Source of the DNA: Monilinia fructicola
Lineage: Eukaryota > Ascomycota > Leotiomycetes > Helotiales > Sclerotiniaceae
Direction: 5' to 3'
Length of the DNA: 64,000 bases
NCBI GenBank assembly: GCA_008692225.1
Contig: VICG01000016.1
Coordinates: 62,001 to 126,000 of the forward strand
The notes beneath the pieces are model-generated. The model searched no databases, was not told the origin of the DNA, and worked only from the letters and a program-made list of their open reading frames with translations. The position numbers and the translations under genes were made by a program. The stretch's first letter is position 1, and each line of letters opens with the position of its first letter. Positions 11,901-23,483 of this stretch are shown piece after piece.

Positions 11901-14364
11901 ATCCTAGTCGAGAATTGTACGAGAGAAATATCATGATTAGATGTATCAAAAAGTAGACTGTTCAAGGGTACAAAAGGTGATAGTGGCCTTATGAAAGTAC
12001 CTCGCAGCTAATTTCTTAATCATCAGTACTTCGCCGTGACCAGAATTCATCTCCCAAGCCCTGAATCCTAGGTCTTCAGACAGCCATTCCACTGTAATCA
12101 CCACATACACCCATCATATCGCAGAGTTCCTAATGGGTTTCAAATGTCAAAATCTCATCCGAGCAGAAGTGTTCACCGATGGGCTCCTCCGAATCTTATT
12201 CTAATTATCGAGGTAGTACAGAGCTCATCACAGTGCACTTCCGAGTCTTCAAAATGGAACGTTACCTCATGGCATCTATCTTACCTCGCGACACATGTTG
12301 TAGAGTAGTGTGATTAGCGTTTTAGTGCTCATCGGCAGTTTGAACGCTTAGCGGATTGGATCACCAGTGGATTACAGTGAATGGGTGCCAAAGAGATGGA
12401 ATCCCGTAGAGAACCAGAGCTGGAAATGTTTCGAATTGCGAAAACTGAATGATAGGTTGCGGATGTCATCAATTAGCGCCCGCTTTAACAAACCTAGATT
12501 GGAGAAACGAATTAGATGGAGAGTTGTGCCAAGTCTCGTTGGATTGATCTTTGGGCTTTATATACTATTTATAGAGTTGGGGTGGAAAATTATGTTATTA
12601 ATGGCAGATATTGTTTGATGATCTAAGGTTGTATGAATGGGTACTGACCCTTATTGGAGTAGACTGCGAGAGGCAATAATAGATACTTCAAACCTTCAAC
12701 TTTCGATCTAATTCTGCTCCATCCCTCCATCCACAGATTATACTTTCTGAGTCTGTACGCCAGAAATAGCTTTCTATATGTATGTTGGGTGTGATGTGAT
12801 ATGAAGAGTAATCTGGTGGGGTAAGGTTACTACAGTATTGTATTGTATTGTGGAGATTTACCTTGATGAAGGAGGTGGAAACGAAGCGCGAGTCTAACCG
12901 AAAGTTGTATTGGATTACACTATCAATCGCAACATGAAACTAAGAAGGGCATTCAAAACTCATCATTCTCTTACAACCTAATCAGGATAATTTCCCGAAA
13001 CCTATCCACCCGTACTGTATTAGTTTCCGCCCATTTGTTTGTCCATCTACATAAGGTTATACCTAAATTTGGGGGCTGAGCGAGTATCCCAGCCACACAT
13101 CTCGAATCATCATTTAGGGAGTCTTACGAGACATGGCTACCAAGGATACAGCACTAGGCATAGAATCTAGGGTAGTAACCACAGCAATGGAAACCAAATG
13201 GTATCCTAGCCTCCTTCCTTCGCGCAGAATTACGGCACGGTACTTCTCGTATTGCCCTTCGAGGAGGTAGAATTCGGTACCCGGTACCACATGGCTCCCT
13301 GTCAAATCTCACATAGCCATATCCAAACATCGTATCTAATACTTGATGACAGCAACGCCAAAACCGCGCTATGTAGCGCGGTGCAAAAGAAGGCTTACTT
13401 ACAGAAGAAGAAGACGGTCCCAAACGCCGAGATTAAAGTACTTTTCCTCCCATAGGCGTTCTTTCCGTCAAACCATCCTGTGATCACGTACACAAAAGTG
13501 CAAGTAGACCCCAAAGATGAGGCTCAATCGCTTTCGCATTAGAAGTTGGTGCGAGGAACCCTGTTGCCATGTGGTCGGCAAGCACGGAAAGGGTAGGCGG
13601 CAACCATAATGTATGAGATGAGACGACAACACAGGTGTTGGCACCGTGGCTCGAACTGTCTTGGGTGGGGGTAGGGGGGGTTGTTTCGGGGGTCTTAGGG
13701 TGTTCTTGAAGGGGTGCTGTCAGATTTGAGTGGGATGGAGAGGAGCACGTTTTTATTATGGGGGTTTCGTGATTTGGGGATGGCTAGTGAGTGCTATGGT
13801 ATAATGCTAGGAGAAAGGATAGGGCTGTGTAATGGATCTGGGAAAGATGAGATGATTCAACATGGGTTCGGATATAGAATAATAATGTGGGGGTTAATAA
13901 GCAAAAAGTATTGTTGCGGTGAAGTCTCCTGTGTTTAGTTCTTACTCCGTACATGTACTGTATAGATCGCCGAGGTGGAGAATACACTGGATGATGAAGG
14001 CTTGGGACAGGATTGGAAGTTAAGAGTCATACCGAAGGAAGAGATTCGGATAATGTAACCTAGATATTATATTATGAGGTGTGATGACTTTTAAATGTAC
14101 AGATTGAGAAAGACATGTAAATAGAGATCTGAGTGGCGAGGGGCAATGAATAAAACAGTGAATAATGTTGAGATATTTGGAATAAGATAGACGGCAATTG
14201 AAATTGGAATGGAAGCCTAAATTTCATGATTTCAAAGCCTTCTTGTAGTCTTGAAGTTTGTAATGATCGTTTGTCATTAATTCCCATTCCATTTGCTTCC
14301 ATACCAACACGTTGAGAAAGCTCCGCAGTGTTGATGGAAGGTTCAAATGAAGTAACTAGAATAG
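8947..14364. other. Gene-poor region of 5.4 kb
   Basis: Long stretch without a gene I can support. The longest open frames (plus 9418-9765, minus 11479-11841, minus 9094-9336, plus 12367-12618) are 80-120 codons and have no recognisable domains or splice structure; two of them (9418, 12367) start with GTG. A CCCCGA hexamer array sits at 11174-11209. Two copies of the recurrent octamer TAAGGTTA lie at 12822-12829 and 13052-13059. I saw no tRNA or 5S rRNA pattern by eye. Untranslated transcripts cannot be excluded from sequence alone. Confidence 0.5.
11174..11209. repeat. CCCCGA hexamer microsatellite
   Basis: About six tandem copies of CCCCGA (one copy variant, CCCAGA) in an otherwise unremarkable AT-rich stretch. 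In one reading frame it would encode a Pro-Arg or Pro-Thr dipeptide run, but the enclosing open frames have no other support. Confidence 0.85.
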
Positions 14365-15764
14365 TTATGATTGCTTAGTCAAAGCTTTTTTGAAAACCGG
14401 ACTTTCGATAACCTTTGACCAGTCATGTAGCATTGTTGTGTTAATGACGCTGAGATTAACCTCCTCTCCAGCTCTAGTAGTCATTTCTTCTTCATAATTT
14501 GAAATGGCAGAGGATTGCTGGACATATGTCTTGAGGGATTCGACAAGTTTTCCAGCATCAGCAATGGAATGGTTGAAACCTTGACCTCGTTCTTTGCACA
14601 AGTCAGTCTACATGATCAAAACGAGCAATCGAAACTTACGGTAAGTCATTGGATGAGCAGCATCACCAGCTAAAGTTACTCTCCCATTTCTATTATCCCA
14701 TTTGTGATTTTCCTCCCTCGGATCCCACACCGCAAGACCAAAATGCCAGACTGGTTGATCTTCGGGTAACCATTGAAAAGCGCTTTTCCAAGGCTCCGCA
14801 TAGCCTTTTCCCATTTCCTTGACCTGCTTCAATCTTGCCGCATCATCGAATACCCTTGCTTCTGCATCCTGTGTTTCTATACTTGAATTCCACGAGATAT
14901 AAAAGAAGAATGTCCAGCTTTCCGGTTTTTCCGGATCAGGTGCATCTTGAAGACCAAAAAAAGCAAAGAGGTTATTGGGGTGAGGTGCTGCCAAAAACAA
15001 AGGGTGAAATGAACGTAAGAAGAGAGCTTGATCTTCAGTGAATCTTGCTTGCACAAATGTTGCTGCGTATGGAAGTCGTGTATTTAACGAATATTTGGGA
15101 CCAAGGAGTAGTCTCCTAACCGTTGACCTTGCGCCATCTGCACCAATAACCAACCTGCCGGTTATATGTTGTCCATCCTCGAATACACATGTTACCCTCT
15201 TTCCGTCGGCTTCATATACAATACTTTCCAATCGTTTATTCCATCTGATGTCAAGCTGTTGGGTCAATAGAGCACGAAGTTTGGATCGTCGCAATCGGTG
15301 GAAGTATGGAATTTGTGGGGCAAACATTACCTCTGATGTTGCGCCATTCAGGAAAGATAGAGTATCGAGGGGTTTTGTTGGTGTGTGCGGATCGACTTGA
15401 CATGATTGTAATTTTTGAAGGGCAAATTCGGGTATCAAGGACTTCAATGTTTTCATTCCCCAATGAATTCCCATGTTCCAGTCTCGTTGTCCCGGGATTG
15501 AAACTACCGCATTTCTTTCACACACAATTGTCCGTATTCCTTCCTGGTATCGCGATTAGTGTTTGCGCATTGTTGGATGATAGACTTAACAACTTTGATA
15601 AGACCGTGTGCTATGGCAAGGCCTGTACACCCTGAGATACGCCATAAACGGTGAGCAAGCACTCAATATGCAGGGTCCATTTTCAGGGCCAAATCTGTAC
15701 CTGCTCCAATTATAATCACCGGCTCCGCAAAACCTGGAGGGAAATCCTCAATATTCTCCCCCAT
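14365..15764 (-). CDS. FAD-dependent aromatic-type monooxygenase (PHBH fold)
   Basis: Flavoprotein monooxygenase of the salicylate-hydroxylase / p-hydroxybenzoate-hydroxylase fold, usual for hydroxylation of aromatic or polyketide substrates with NAD(P)H and oxygen. Reading 5' to 3' on the minus strand, exons are 15764-15701, 15631-15594, 15543-14640 and 14591-14365. They sum to 1233 nt, 410 residues, with no frame break. The dinucleotide-binding motif VIIIGAGCTGLAIAHGL is split by the first intron and partly carried by the 38-nt second exon. Later come the family DG motif in RLVIGADGARSTVRRLL and the GD motif GDAAHPMTYQRGQGFNHSI, the latter spanning the last intron. The second intron donor is weak (GTTGTT, or GTTAAG three bases inside), so that boundary is less certain. 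It is divergently arranged with the methyltransferase at 16833. The substrate is unknown. Confidence 0.9.
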
Positions 15765-16832
15765 AACTTTGTCAAGATGTTGCTCGATGAAACGAGGAAA
15801 TTTGCACAAATTCAAAGAGATATTCGAGAGACAGTAAAATCTGAGCTATGGAATTGTGGCGCAAGATGCCAATTCCACATCAGATCATGAAGGGAAATCA
15901 TCTACTTGGAATCATGCCACCTTCATTCATCCTTTGCCTACATGAGGACCAAACAAAGCAGGAGTGTTGCGCGGATGTTATAGGGGCTCAAATTGTGATT
16001 GGATTGATGGGTGAAAATGACATGATTTGTATTGGTGTGCATTGTGTAACATCTTGGAGATGCGGGGTTTTTGGTTCGTTTTAGTATCGGTTGAAGTCCC
16101 AATTTGTCCCCGAAAATACTCTGGAATCCACTTTCAAGTAGGTGGATAAACTTCCATTGCCATTTATGGCTCCATAGAGCCGAATTATCCGAATCAATGA
16201 TCTCATATTATTGTTTTGAGCAACTGCTCGAGGGGGAAAACATATAAGTGCTCTATATTGGTAGAGATGCCAGAGAAAGGAAGATAGCTTCATGCTTCAC
16301 TCGTAGGCTTGTAGCGGATGGGTATGCGGGTCAACATAATGCAGATTGAAGCGACGCCTCCTACGTGCATCTTTTACTTTCGGCTCCCCTCCGTGCCACT
16401 TGGTATTCTCTTTCCTCATAAAGAATTTTTTTTTTGCTATCCGAGGAAAGATGGTATCTCGGTATACTTACCGTCTTGACCATCTGTGAAGCTGAGAGCC
16501 ATTGTACGGCTGTAGATAGTGCTCTGCCAACCACTCTTCGCCTTTTCCCACGGATATTGTTTGTATATGCTTTATCAAAAACAAAGTAATAGAGTCTTTC
16601 AAGCATTTATTAGTTTCGTGTATAAATGGAAAAGGGGTCCTTTAAATTATTGAATAAGCACCGTGAATGTTTGTAACCCGTGGCTAGTTTCGGTAGAGCA
16701 CTAAACGGAAGAATAGAAGAGTGACATCAGATTCGGAGGCGAAGTTTCCCAACAGTTGGCACAAAGATAAAATTCCGACCTTATATCTACAACCGGATTT
16801 TAACTCGCAAATTTGAAGAAGATAATCGCACG
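15765..16832. other. Shared divergent upstream region, monooxygenase / methyltransferase
   Basis: About 1.07 kb between two divergently transcribed genes, probably a shared regulatory region. The open frames inside (15651-15890, 15848-16084, minus 16361-16606) have no domain support. No convincing operator or repeat is visible. Confidence 0.5.
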
Positions 16833-18358
16833 ATGCAGCCAGAATCATCGGAAACATCAACACACGCAGCATCCCCCTCAACCCTCGTTCCGGAAACAGC
16901 TTCGGCGCATGATTCGGCGTTGGAATTATCGCTTTCCGAGTCACAGCACGATGATTCGGGTACCCCTTCCAATACTCAAAGTTTCGAAAACGGCGACGAT
17001 GAAGAGGAAGAATTCTCTGACGATCGTGATTCCGCCTTCGGGGGCTCATTGATAGGTTGTGATACTGAAACTTTAGCTACTTATATTACAGATTATCGTT
17101 ATGAGAATGGGAGGCGTTATCATGCTTATCAAGATGGAGAGTACTGGGTACGCTCAATTGCCAAAAGACTTCCACTCTTGACAAGGATATTGATTGTTAC
17201 TATAAAGGGCCCGAACGACGAATCTTCGAGTGATTCGCAAGATCTTGCGCATCATATGTATATGATGACACTAGATGGTAAACTTCATCTGGCTCCGATT
17301 GAGAATCCACAAAACATATTAGAGTGAGTAATTCAAGCTCATGAGTTTTGCCAATCCTGTTGTTTTCTGCTTTTCCTGATATTCATTCCATTGATGTATC
17401 GTGTGTCGTCCATAGCTCTCAATGATACAAAATTTCTTTGAATCTTAGCCTCGAACTAATTTTTGACAGCGTTGGAACTGGAACTGGGATATGGGCAATG
17501 TAAGTCTAAATCAGTGAGATCACCACCCAATTGCGATGCTGATCATCCCCAGAGAGATGGCTGAAGCATATCCTTCTGCAAATGTAATCGGCACCGACCT
17601 TTCACCAATACAACCTCTCTTCGTCCCACCAAATTGCGCCTTCGAAATTGAAGATCTCAATCTTGAATGGACTTATCCTAAAAACCATTTTGATTTCATT
17701 CATATACGGGAATTATTTGGCTGTGTAGTTGATTGGGATGTCTTCTTCTCAGAAACTCTTTCATGTCTGAGACCAGGTGGTTATGTCGAGATCTTGGAGC
17801 ATAGCGTATGGCCAGTTTCAGATGACGATACAGTGAATGAGAAGAGTTTCTTCACGAAGTGGGGCAAAACAGTAACGGGGCTTGGCGAAAAGTTTGGGAA
17901 AAGCTTCACTATCTGGGAAGAAAGTAAGGCGAAAATGGAGGCGGCAGGATTTGAAGATGTGGTCGAGGTGAGATATAAGTGGCCGATGAATCCATGGCCT
18001 AGCCCTGAGCATAGAACGAATGGCAATGATGGAAACAAGAGATGGGAAGTTTTGAAAGAGTTGGGACGTTGGAATCAGTATAGGCTTTACGAAGGTGTAG
18101 AAGGGTTTATGATTAGATTACTGACCGTGGTTGGAGGCGTATGTACAACTTTGCTATCCCTCCCCTTTGAAGTGGCCTTTTGCTGATTTTAGATAGTGGT
18201 CATACGAAGCTGCCCAGGTATTCCTGGCTGAGATGAGGAAAGCGCTAAAAGACGAGAATATCCATGCATACCTCGATGTGTGAGTTACGTTTCTCCTACA
18301 AGGTTTCAATGCTGATAAGAGTAGTACTGCTGTGTATGGTCGTAGACCAGAAGCTTAA
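16833..18358 (+). CDS. LaeA-like SAM-dependent methyltransferase, six exons
   Basis: Class I S-adenosylmethionine methyltransferase of the large fungal LaeA-like family. Members include regulators of secondary metabolism and many uncharacterised enzymes; this one is not claimed to be LaeA itself. Exons are 16833-17147, 17208-17323, 17470-17499, 17553-18138, 18197-18279 and 18325-18358, summing to 1164 nt, 387 residues, no frame break. The N-terminal 70 residues are acidic and disordered. Then come YHAYQDGEYW, GPNDE, LDGKLHLAPI, and motif I DVGTGTGIWAIEMA, whose core is carried by a 30-nt exon. Next are VIGTDLSPIQP, WTYPKNHFDFIHIREL and LRPGGYVEILE, and the C-terminal VFLAEMRKAL block ending VYGRRPEA. 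The first intron (17148-17207) is 60 nt, in frame and stop-free, so its retention would insert 20 residues. The start is the first ATG before the acidic region. Confidence 0.9.
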
Positions 18359-21300
18359 GGTGAATCGAATTCGCCTAGCATCACTGCTTCTATACTATAG
18401 ATGTAGCCATTGAACTGGGATACATAAACAGTGCGCTATGGTCTTATGATATTCCAAGTTCAAGAATATTGTCATCGATGGAAGTTTAGATTTATGAACA
18501 GGAGGCATTTCTTTTGGGTCGTGTCACTTGATATGATATGCGGGCGAATGTGAAATCCAAGATTCACCCAGGACGCAGTAGAGATTCTCTTTGCGCTATA
18601 CCCAGAGTAATTCGAAAATCATTCCCAATCTTTTTGAGCCACTCGGTCAAAAACCCGGATGTTCGTACATATATCTCTTTCAATTTCATTCTACGGTTTG
18701 TGTCAGAATGAACCAACCATATGTAGATACAGCTCAAGAGGCTGCTCACCGCGACTTGCATATGACTTTTTGAATTGAATGATTGGTTGGCACTAATGCA
18801 TTTGAAACTTCTGTAGCTTGACAAGGAGTGTATGGGTCAAGCCAATAGATTGAAAAGGGAAATATACGGGAGCGCATGGGTGTCAAACAACCAAATAGGA
18901 ATTTTGCGAAGAAAATGAGACGTGCAACAAAGGTTTCAATTAATAATGGATTGGTGACGAAAAGCTCTGGGTTCAAATTGTAGATGGGCGGATGGGCGGA
19001 TGGATGGATGAATGGATGGATGAATGGACGGATGAATGGATGGATGGGTTTTGTATGGGCAGGTTATGCTTGCTGGATGAGAGAGTTCTGTTGTGGATGA
19101 AAAGAGGAAGATTGATTTGTTGCTTTGTTTTCACATGTAACCCTCTTGACACTTGAGTGCTTCCATGAGTAAGGTTACCTTAGTCGGACACGTGATTGAT
19201 TTGGACTAGACTATTCTCAGTTAAAGATATCCATCACGTGTGTCTGGCCTGTTCTATTTTGCTAATCAATGTCTAGTCCTGATGAAGGTATAAGTGCGGC
19301 TACAACGAAACAACTTTTTTGATGAAGAAATGTTTGTTCAACTGGGCGCGTGCTATAAGGTCAGCAGATAGCAAGGAGCTGTTCTTGCCAGAAATCTCCA
19401 GGGCTTCTGTTTCCCATTCACTATCTACTTAGCAGTTCTATTGCACAAATTGAACAGCTTACAGCAAATCCAAAAGAAAAAGCTTTAGAAGGGCCGGCAT
19501 CATGAAAATGACTAGAAGTCGTTCATTCAATCCTGACATGACATCGTAGCCATATCAGGGAATGGAAGGGCTTCACGCAAAACAAAAAACTATCAAGTAT
19601 TGAACGATCTTTATCCTGATGTTCTTTGGGGTCACTGAAACATGTTGTGACAGTGATTCCTTCACTAAGCTTAATGTCGAGCTATGGGAAAATACTTCGG
19701 GAAGCGGGAAGCCATTGATATGAACCTTCATTCTGATTACGATTAATTGGCTGTGGAAACCGCGTTGCATGCATTATCGGCAGCTAGTCCGTCACTTCAT
19801 CTTGAGAGAGATGTTGATGTTTCTAAAAGTAACACCTGTTTTGCTTATGTACTTCTCTTGGATAGTCCAATAAAGCACCCGAGATCGTCCAGTCTCCGCT
19901 ATGTAACAGTCACAGATCACTATCACGAAATTAGACTCGAGCATGAAAGAGCACGTAAGTCACAAATCATTGTAAGTTCAGGACTATCGGGTATCAAAGG
20001 AATCGGTTGATTTTAGGATCATGTTTAGCGATCGAAGCGAAGTAATAGACCTTTTGGACATAAAGAATAAGGTTTTAGTCCCAAATGGCTGGTCAAAAAC
20101 TATGTGTTTCATAGAGTCGCTGTTGGGCTGGATTTTGGGTATGACCAGCCGCGACCTGGGATGACTCTTCGGACACTTTGCAAGAATGAGCGGTTCAGCA
20201 AGCTATAGATTTCTGAAAAATTAGTTCAAGCCATGATTGAGTTATCTGGCTAAGCTCTTGAATCTTTCAAACGCGGGAACACACAATGTACAGCCAAAAA
20301 ATCCGGTGGCACATTTACAGCCTTTTATATCCCGAGTCTTATTGGATTATCTATGTTAGCAAATGTACTACTGCAAGGATATGTGCTACCATATCAAGTG
20401 CTTAGAAATATATCATTGTATGAAGTACAATTCACTCCGCAGAAGTTTCTCCGGAATGTCTCTTGTGGGAGCGTAACGGGTCTGTTTATATCTGTCCTAG
20501 CTTGTAGCAATGGTACTATCTCAGATATTGCATATAGTTGTCAAAACGCATGAATAGGCGATATGGATTAGTTTTTAATGTTTGGCATGTTGGGATGTTG
20601 ATGGGCATTGTGAGCGGGGTATACCCAGACATGCTTCTGTAGACCTCAAAACTATCGTATATAACTATGACTACCTCCTGGGCCTGTTGCGCCGATTGCT
20701 ATATTCCAATTTGCAAGTCCACTTAACGCTAGCGGGTGAATTTCACTGGGAGGTCGATTGTGTCATGCGGATGCGCGAAAAACACCTTCTATGCGCGGCC
20801 TTATATTTTCTTTCTCCCTTTTGTTTCTTGAATTCACACGGTTGTCTACCTATCAACTGCTATACATAATTGCTTGCGATCGGTTGAGAATGACTTCTTT
20901 GGAGGATCAAACCAGAGGAATTCAGAATCTGCGGAAGAAGAATCAGAAATCCGTTTAGATAAGAATCACTGAAATCTATCTATCTATCCAGATGAACTGA
21001 AAAGCATTCTTGAGTATATATTATACACCGCAGATATATAAACTTACGCGTCAAGCTGAGCATGGCCATCTCAAGACAAGCGGGCACAAGCATGGAGCAG
21101 AAGATGAAAATCCACCTATGGAGGAGATCTCAAAGACGAATGAAAAGGGGGGGCTTGACCCTTAGAATCGACTTACTCACGATCCTATATTAACTGAATT
21201 TGAGCAGCCAGCGGCATCTCGATTGGATGCTGAGAGATCATTTTTACCTCTGATAGATTCTGACAACCAACATATCATTTCAGCAGCAACGAGGAGTGTT

Positions 21301-21457
21301 TCACTATGCACAAAAGATGCTACAAATCCTGATGATCGGATATTTCCTGGGCTCGAATCCTGGATATGGTATGGGTATCTGTCTAAAAAAGATTCAAATG
21401 TTCACAACTAAAACCACTAATGGCAATGTTAAAAATGCCCTTGTTACTGCGGATTAA
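18359..21457. other. Intergenic and degenerate DNA upstream of the kinase relic
   Basis: No intact gene. Short open frames at plus 19747-20010 (non-ATG start), 20353-20553, 20582-20869 and 21223-21411 run in the same direction as the receiver relic that follows, and may be eroded upstream parts of the same kinase gene. I could not recognise HisKA or HATPase motifs in them. A GATG-type tetranucleotide array is at 18982-19048, and one TAAGGTTA octamer is at 19170-19177. Confidence 0.4.
18982..19048. repeat. Tetranucleotide tandem array (GGAT/GAAT/GGAC)
   Basis: About 16 imperfect copies of a GATG-type tetramer, with interspersed GGCG and GAAT variants, on the plus strand. Pattern and length are those of a simple microsatellite. 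Confidence 0.9.
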
Positions 21458-22030
21458 ACTGAATATGTAATGAACGGTCTCTCTGCCATCAACAAGTACA
21501 AAAATCGTCCTTATATTGCTGAGTGACCAAATTTGAGATTTTATGCTGATTTCCTATTTATAGTGAGTTCTCACCCTTCTCATTAACTAAAATCAATCTT
21601 CTTCTGCTCTATGTTAGTTCTTCTCAGCCCGGCCATGATTCTTGTTCAGTTGATATGAGCTGATGATTATCAATGGCAGTGGAACACATGGAGATATACC
21701 TTACAGAATTCAATCCCGATAACCTTAGTGTGGTAAATCAGATCAACGAAGTATCTTCGTTATCGCTCGAATTTGAAAAGGCTGCGGCTTGACATCACCA
21801 TGCCAATAATAGATGGTCTCATCGCCTCAGGTCATTTCCGTGAATACGAAAGCACAAATAGATTAAGTCGACGTCGAATCATTGCTCTGACGTGTTTTGG
21901 TACTGAGGAATCTAGGAGGGATGCTGCGTTGAGAGGTGTTGATTTGTTTTTGACTAAGTCTATTAATATGAAATTTTTGAAGCCAGTGGTGGGCTTGGAC
22001 GCGGCGTTTGTTGCTGATGAGGGGATGACT
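21458..22030 (+). pseudogene. Relic of a response-regulator receiver domain (hybrid histidine kinase)
   Basis: Two fragments resemble the receiver (REC) domain at the C-terminus of fungal hybrid histidine kinases. The first (about 21467-21523) reads MNGLSAINKYKNRPY, matching the usual NGLEALxKYK helix. The second (about 21782-22010) contains LDITMPIIDGL, the phospho-acceptor Asp region, then RIIALTCF (the conserved Thr strand) and GVDLFLTKSINMKFLKP, with the conserved Lys. Between them are in-frame stops, about 250 bp of non-matching DNA and a change of frame. Upstream I see no intact HisKA or HATPase domain. The break could contain an intron, but stops on both sides and the missing kinase core argue for a decayed gene. 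Family assignment rests on motif memory. Confidence 0.6.
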
Positions 22031-22117
22031 GAGTGTATGCAGGCCGTGAGAAGGGATGGGAAGCGAGGGGCGATGGGTGACGGTGAGGGGCTGTGGGGAG
22101 AAGGGATTAATAGGTAG

Positions 22118-23483
22118 GGTGGCATGGATTGAAAAGATGAATATTGATGTGGAAGGGGGGAGGGGGAAGTGTCGTTGTCTACTAGGTATGGATTGTTCTT
22201 CCGCTTGTAGTAGCTTGATTCAGTTATATTATTTTCAGGATCTGTATCTTTGAAAAATTGATACGAGAATTTTGGGTTTATGAGTACCAGAATGTCTAAA
22301 GCGGTTATTCTCTCTTATTGTCTACTGTAAGGTTATATATATCCTAGGTAGACAGACTTATCAGAACTAATGCCTAGAGAATGCAAGTTGAACATTTACT
22401 TCTAGTACAACAGTATCAATATTATAACCACCATTATCTCAACCAGAACCAGATTCTGATATCAATTCAATCTATATGTTTCGCTAATCAAAGTATTTGT
22501 TGTGAAATAGCTAATCTTACATATGCTAGAGAGTAGATGGATGGTATTACAGTCAATAGTAACACATCAAGTATCAAGATTACACAGTAGGGTTCACCAG
22601 TTCATGTATTATCATATTACCAAATCCCAACAGTCTCTAATGGTTAACCTTACAATTCTCGAAACTTTTAATCTTGAAATTGAACACCAATCTAGCACTT
22701 GAACTAATTCTGTAGTACATACACTGGTGGTAGTTCTAGTGGTGGTACAAGTAAAGGGAATACTATCTAATTGTTAATTATACGGCAACTTCTCGTACTC
22801 CTCATGTCTCCAAACTAATATCGTGCAGGCTGGATTATTATGAATATCCACGGATATAATAATAGATGTCCGAAGAGAAACGGTTTATTCGATTCTACTA
22901 ATCACATACGGAGTACTCTAGTCACTTCAATTGCGACTTTGTGACTCGGTAGATTCTAATCCCAGGGGGTCGCCAGTGGCTGTTTTCAGCTTGCATGAGT
23001 AGATCTATCTCGTTCTCCTTTATGAGTAGCCTTGAGATTAGTAGGTAGACCTACAAGCAAGTAGATTAACCTAGAGAACTAACCAATATTGTATAACCAT
23101 AGCAACCTCCAAAATCAGAAAGATGATAGGTTAACGATAAAATGAAGTTTCAAACCAAAAATTGTAGAAAACGTTTGATTTTCATGTGAATGTTGCTGAC
23201 GGAGATCACGAGTTGATGTTCTTATTAGTTCTACGGAGTAAGGTTGACCTTAATGCAAGAAAGTCGCCTGCCGCGCAAACAATCATCATGATTCAAAGAG
23301 AGACAACCGCGTCATACTATTGGTATCTAAGCCACAACCATCAATCATAATACAAAAGCGTCAAGATATAAAGCTTTTCATACCATCAATTTGGTATTCT
23401 GTCATATTTGAGGTTATTCAAAAGATATTTGTGTGCCAGACAGACTGCAGCGATATTTTCCAACATTTTCCGATATCGTGGTA
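22118..23483. other. AT-rich intergenic region upstream of the GYP7 gene
   Basis: No gene seen. The sequence is AT-rich with many short AGTAGATT / TACGGAGTA-like words and two TAAGGTTA octamers (22328-22335 and, inverted, 22645-22652). The last 150 bp are the probable promoter and leader of the downstream gene. Confidence 0.5.

Noticed and set aside
21345..21375. tRNA-like T-arm (GGGCTCGAATCC)
   Set aside because: No acceptor, D-arm or anticodon stem of suitable spacing around it; stem pairing needs several wobbles.
19500..23300. Repeat-induced point mutation (RIP) as the cause of decay
   Set aside because: The region is AT-rich with stops, but I have no undecayed copy to compare and cannot compute dinucleotide indices reliably by eye.
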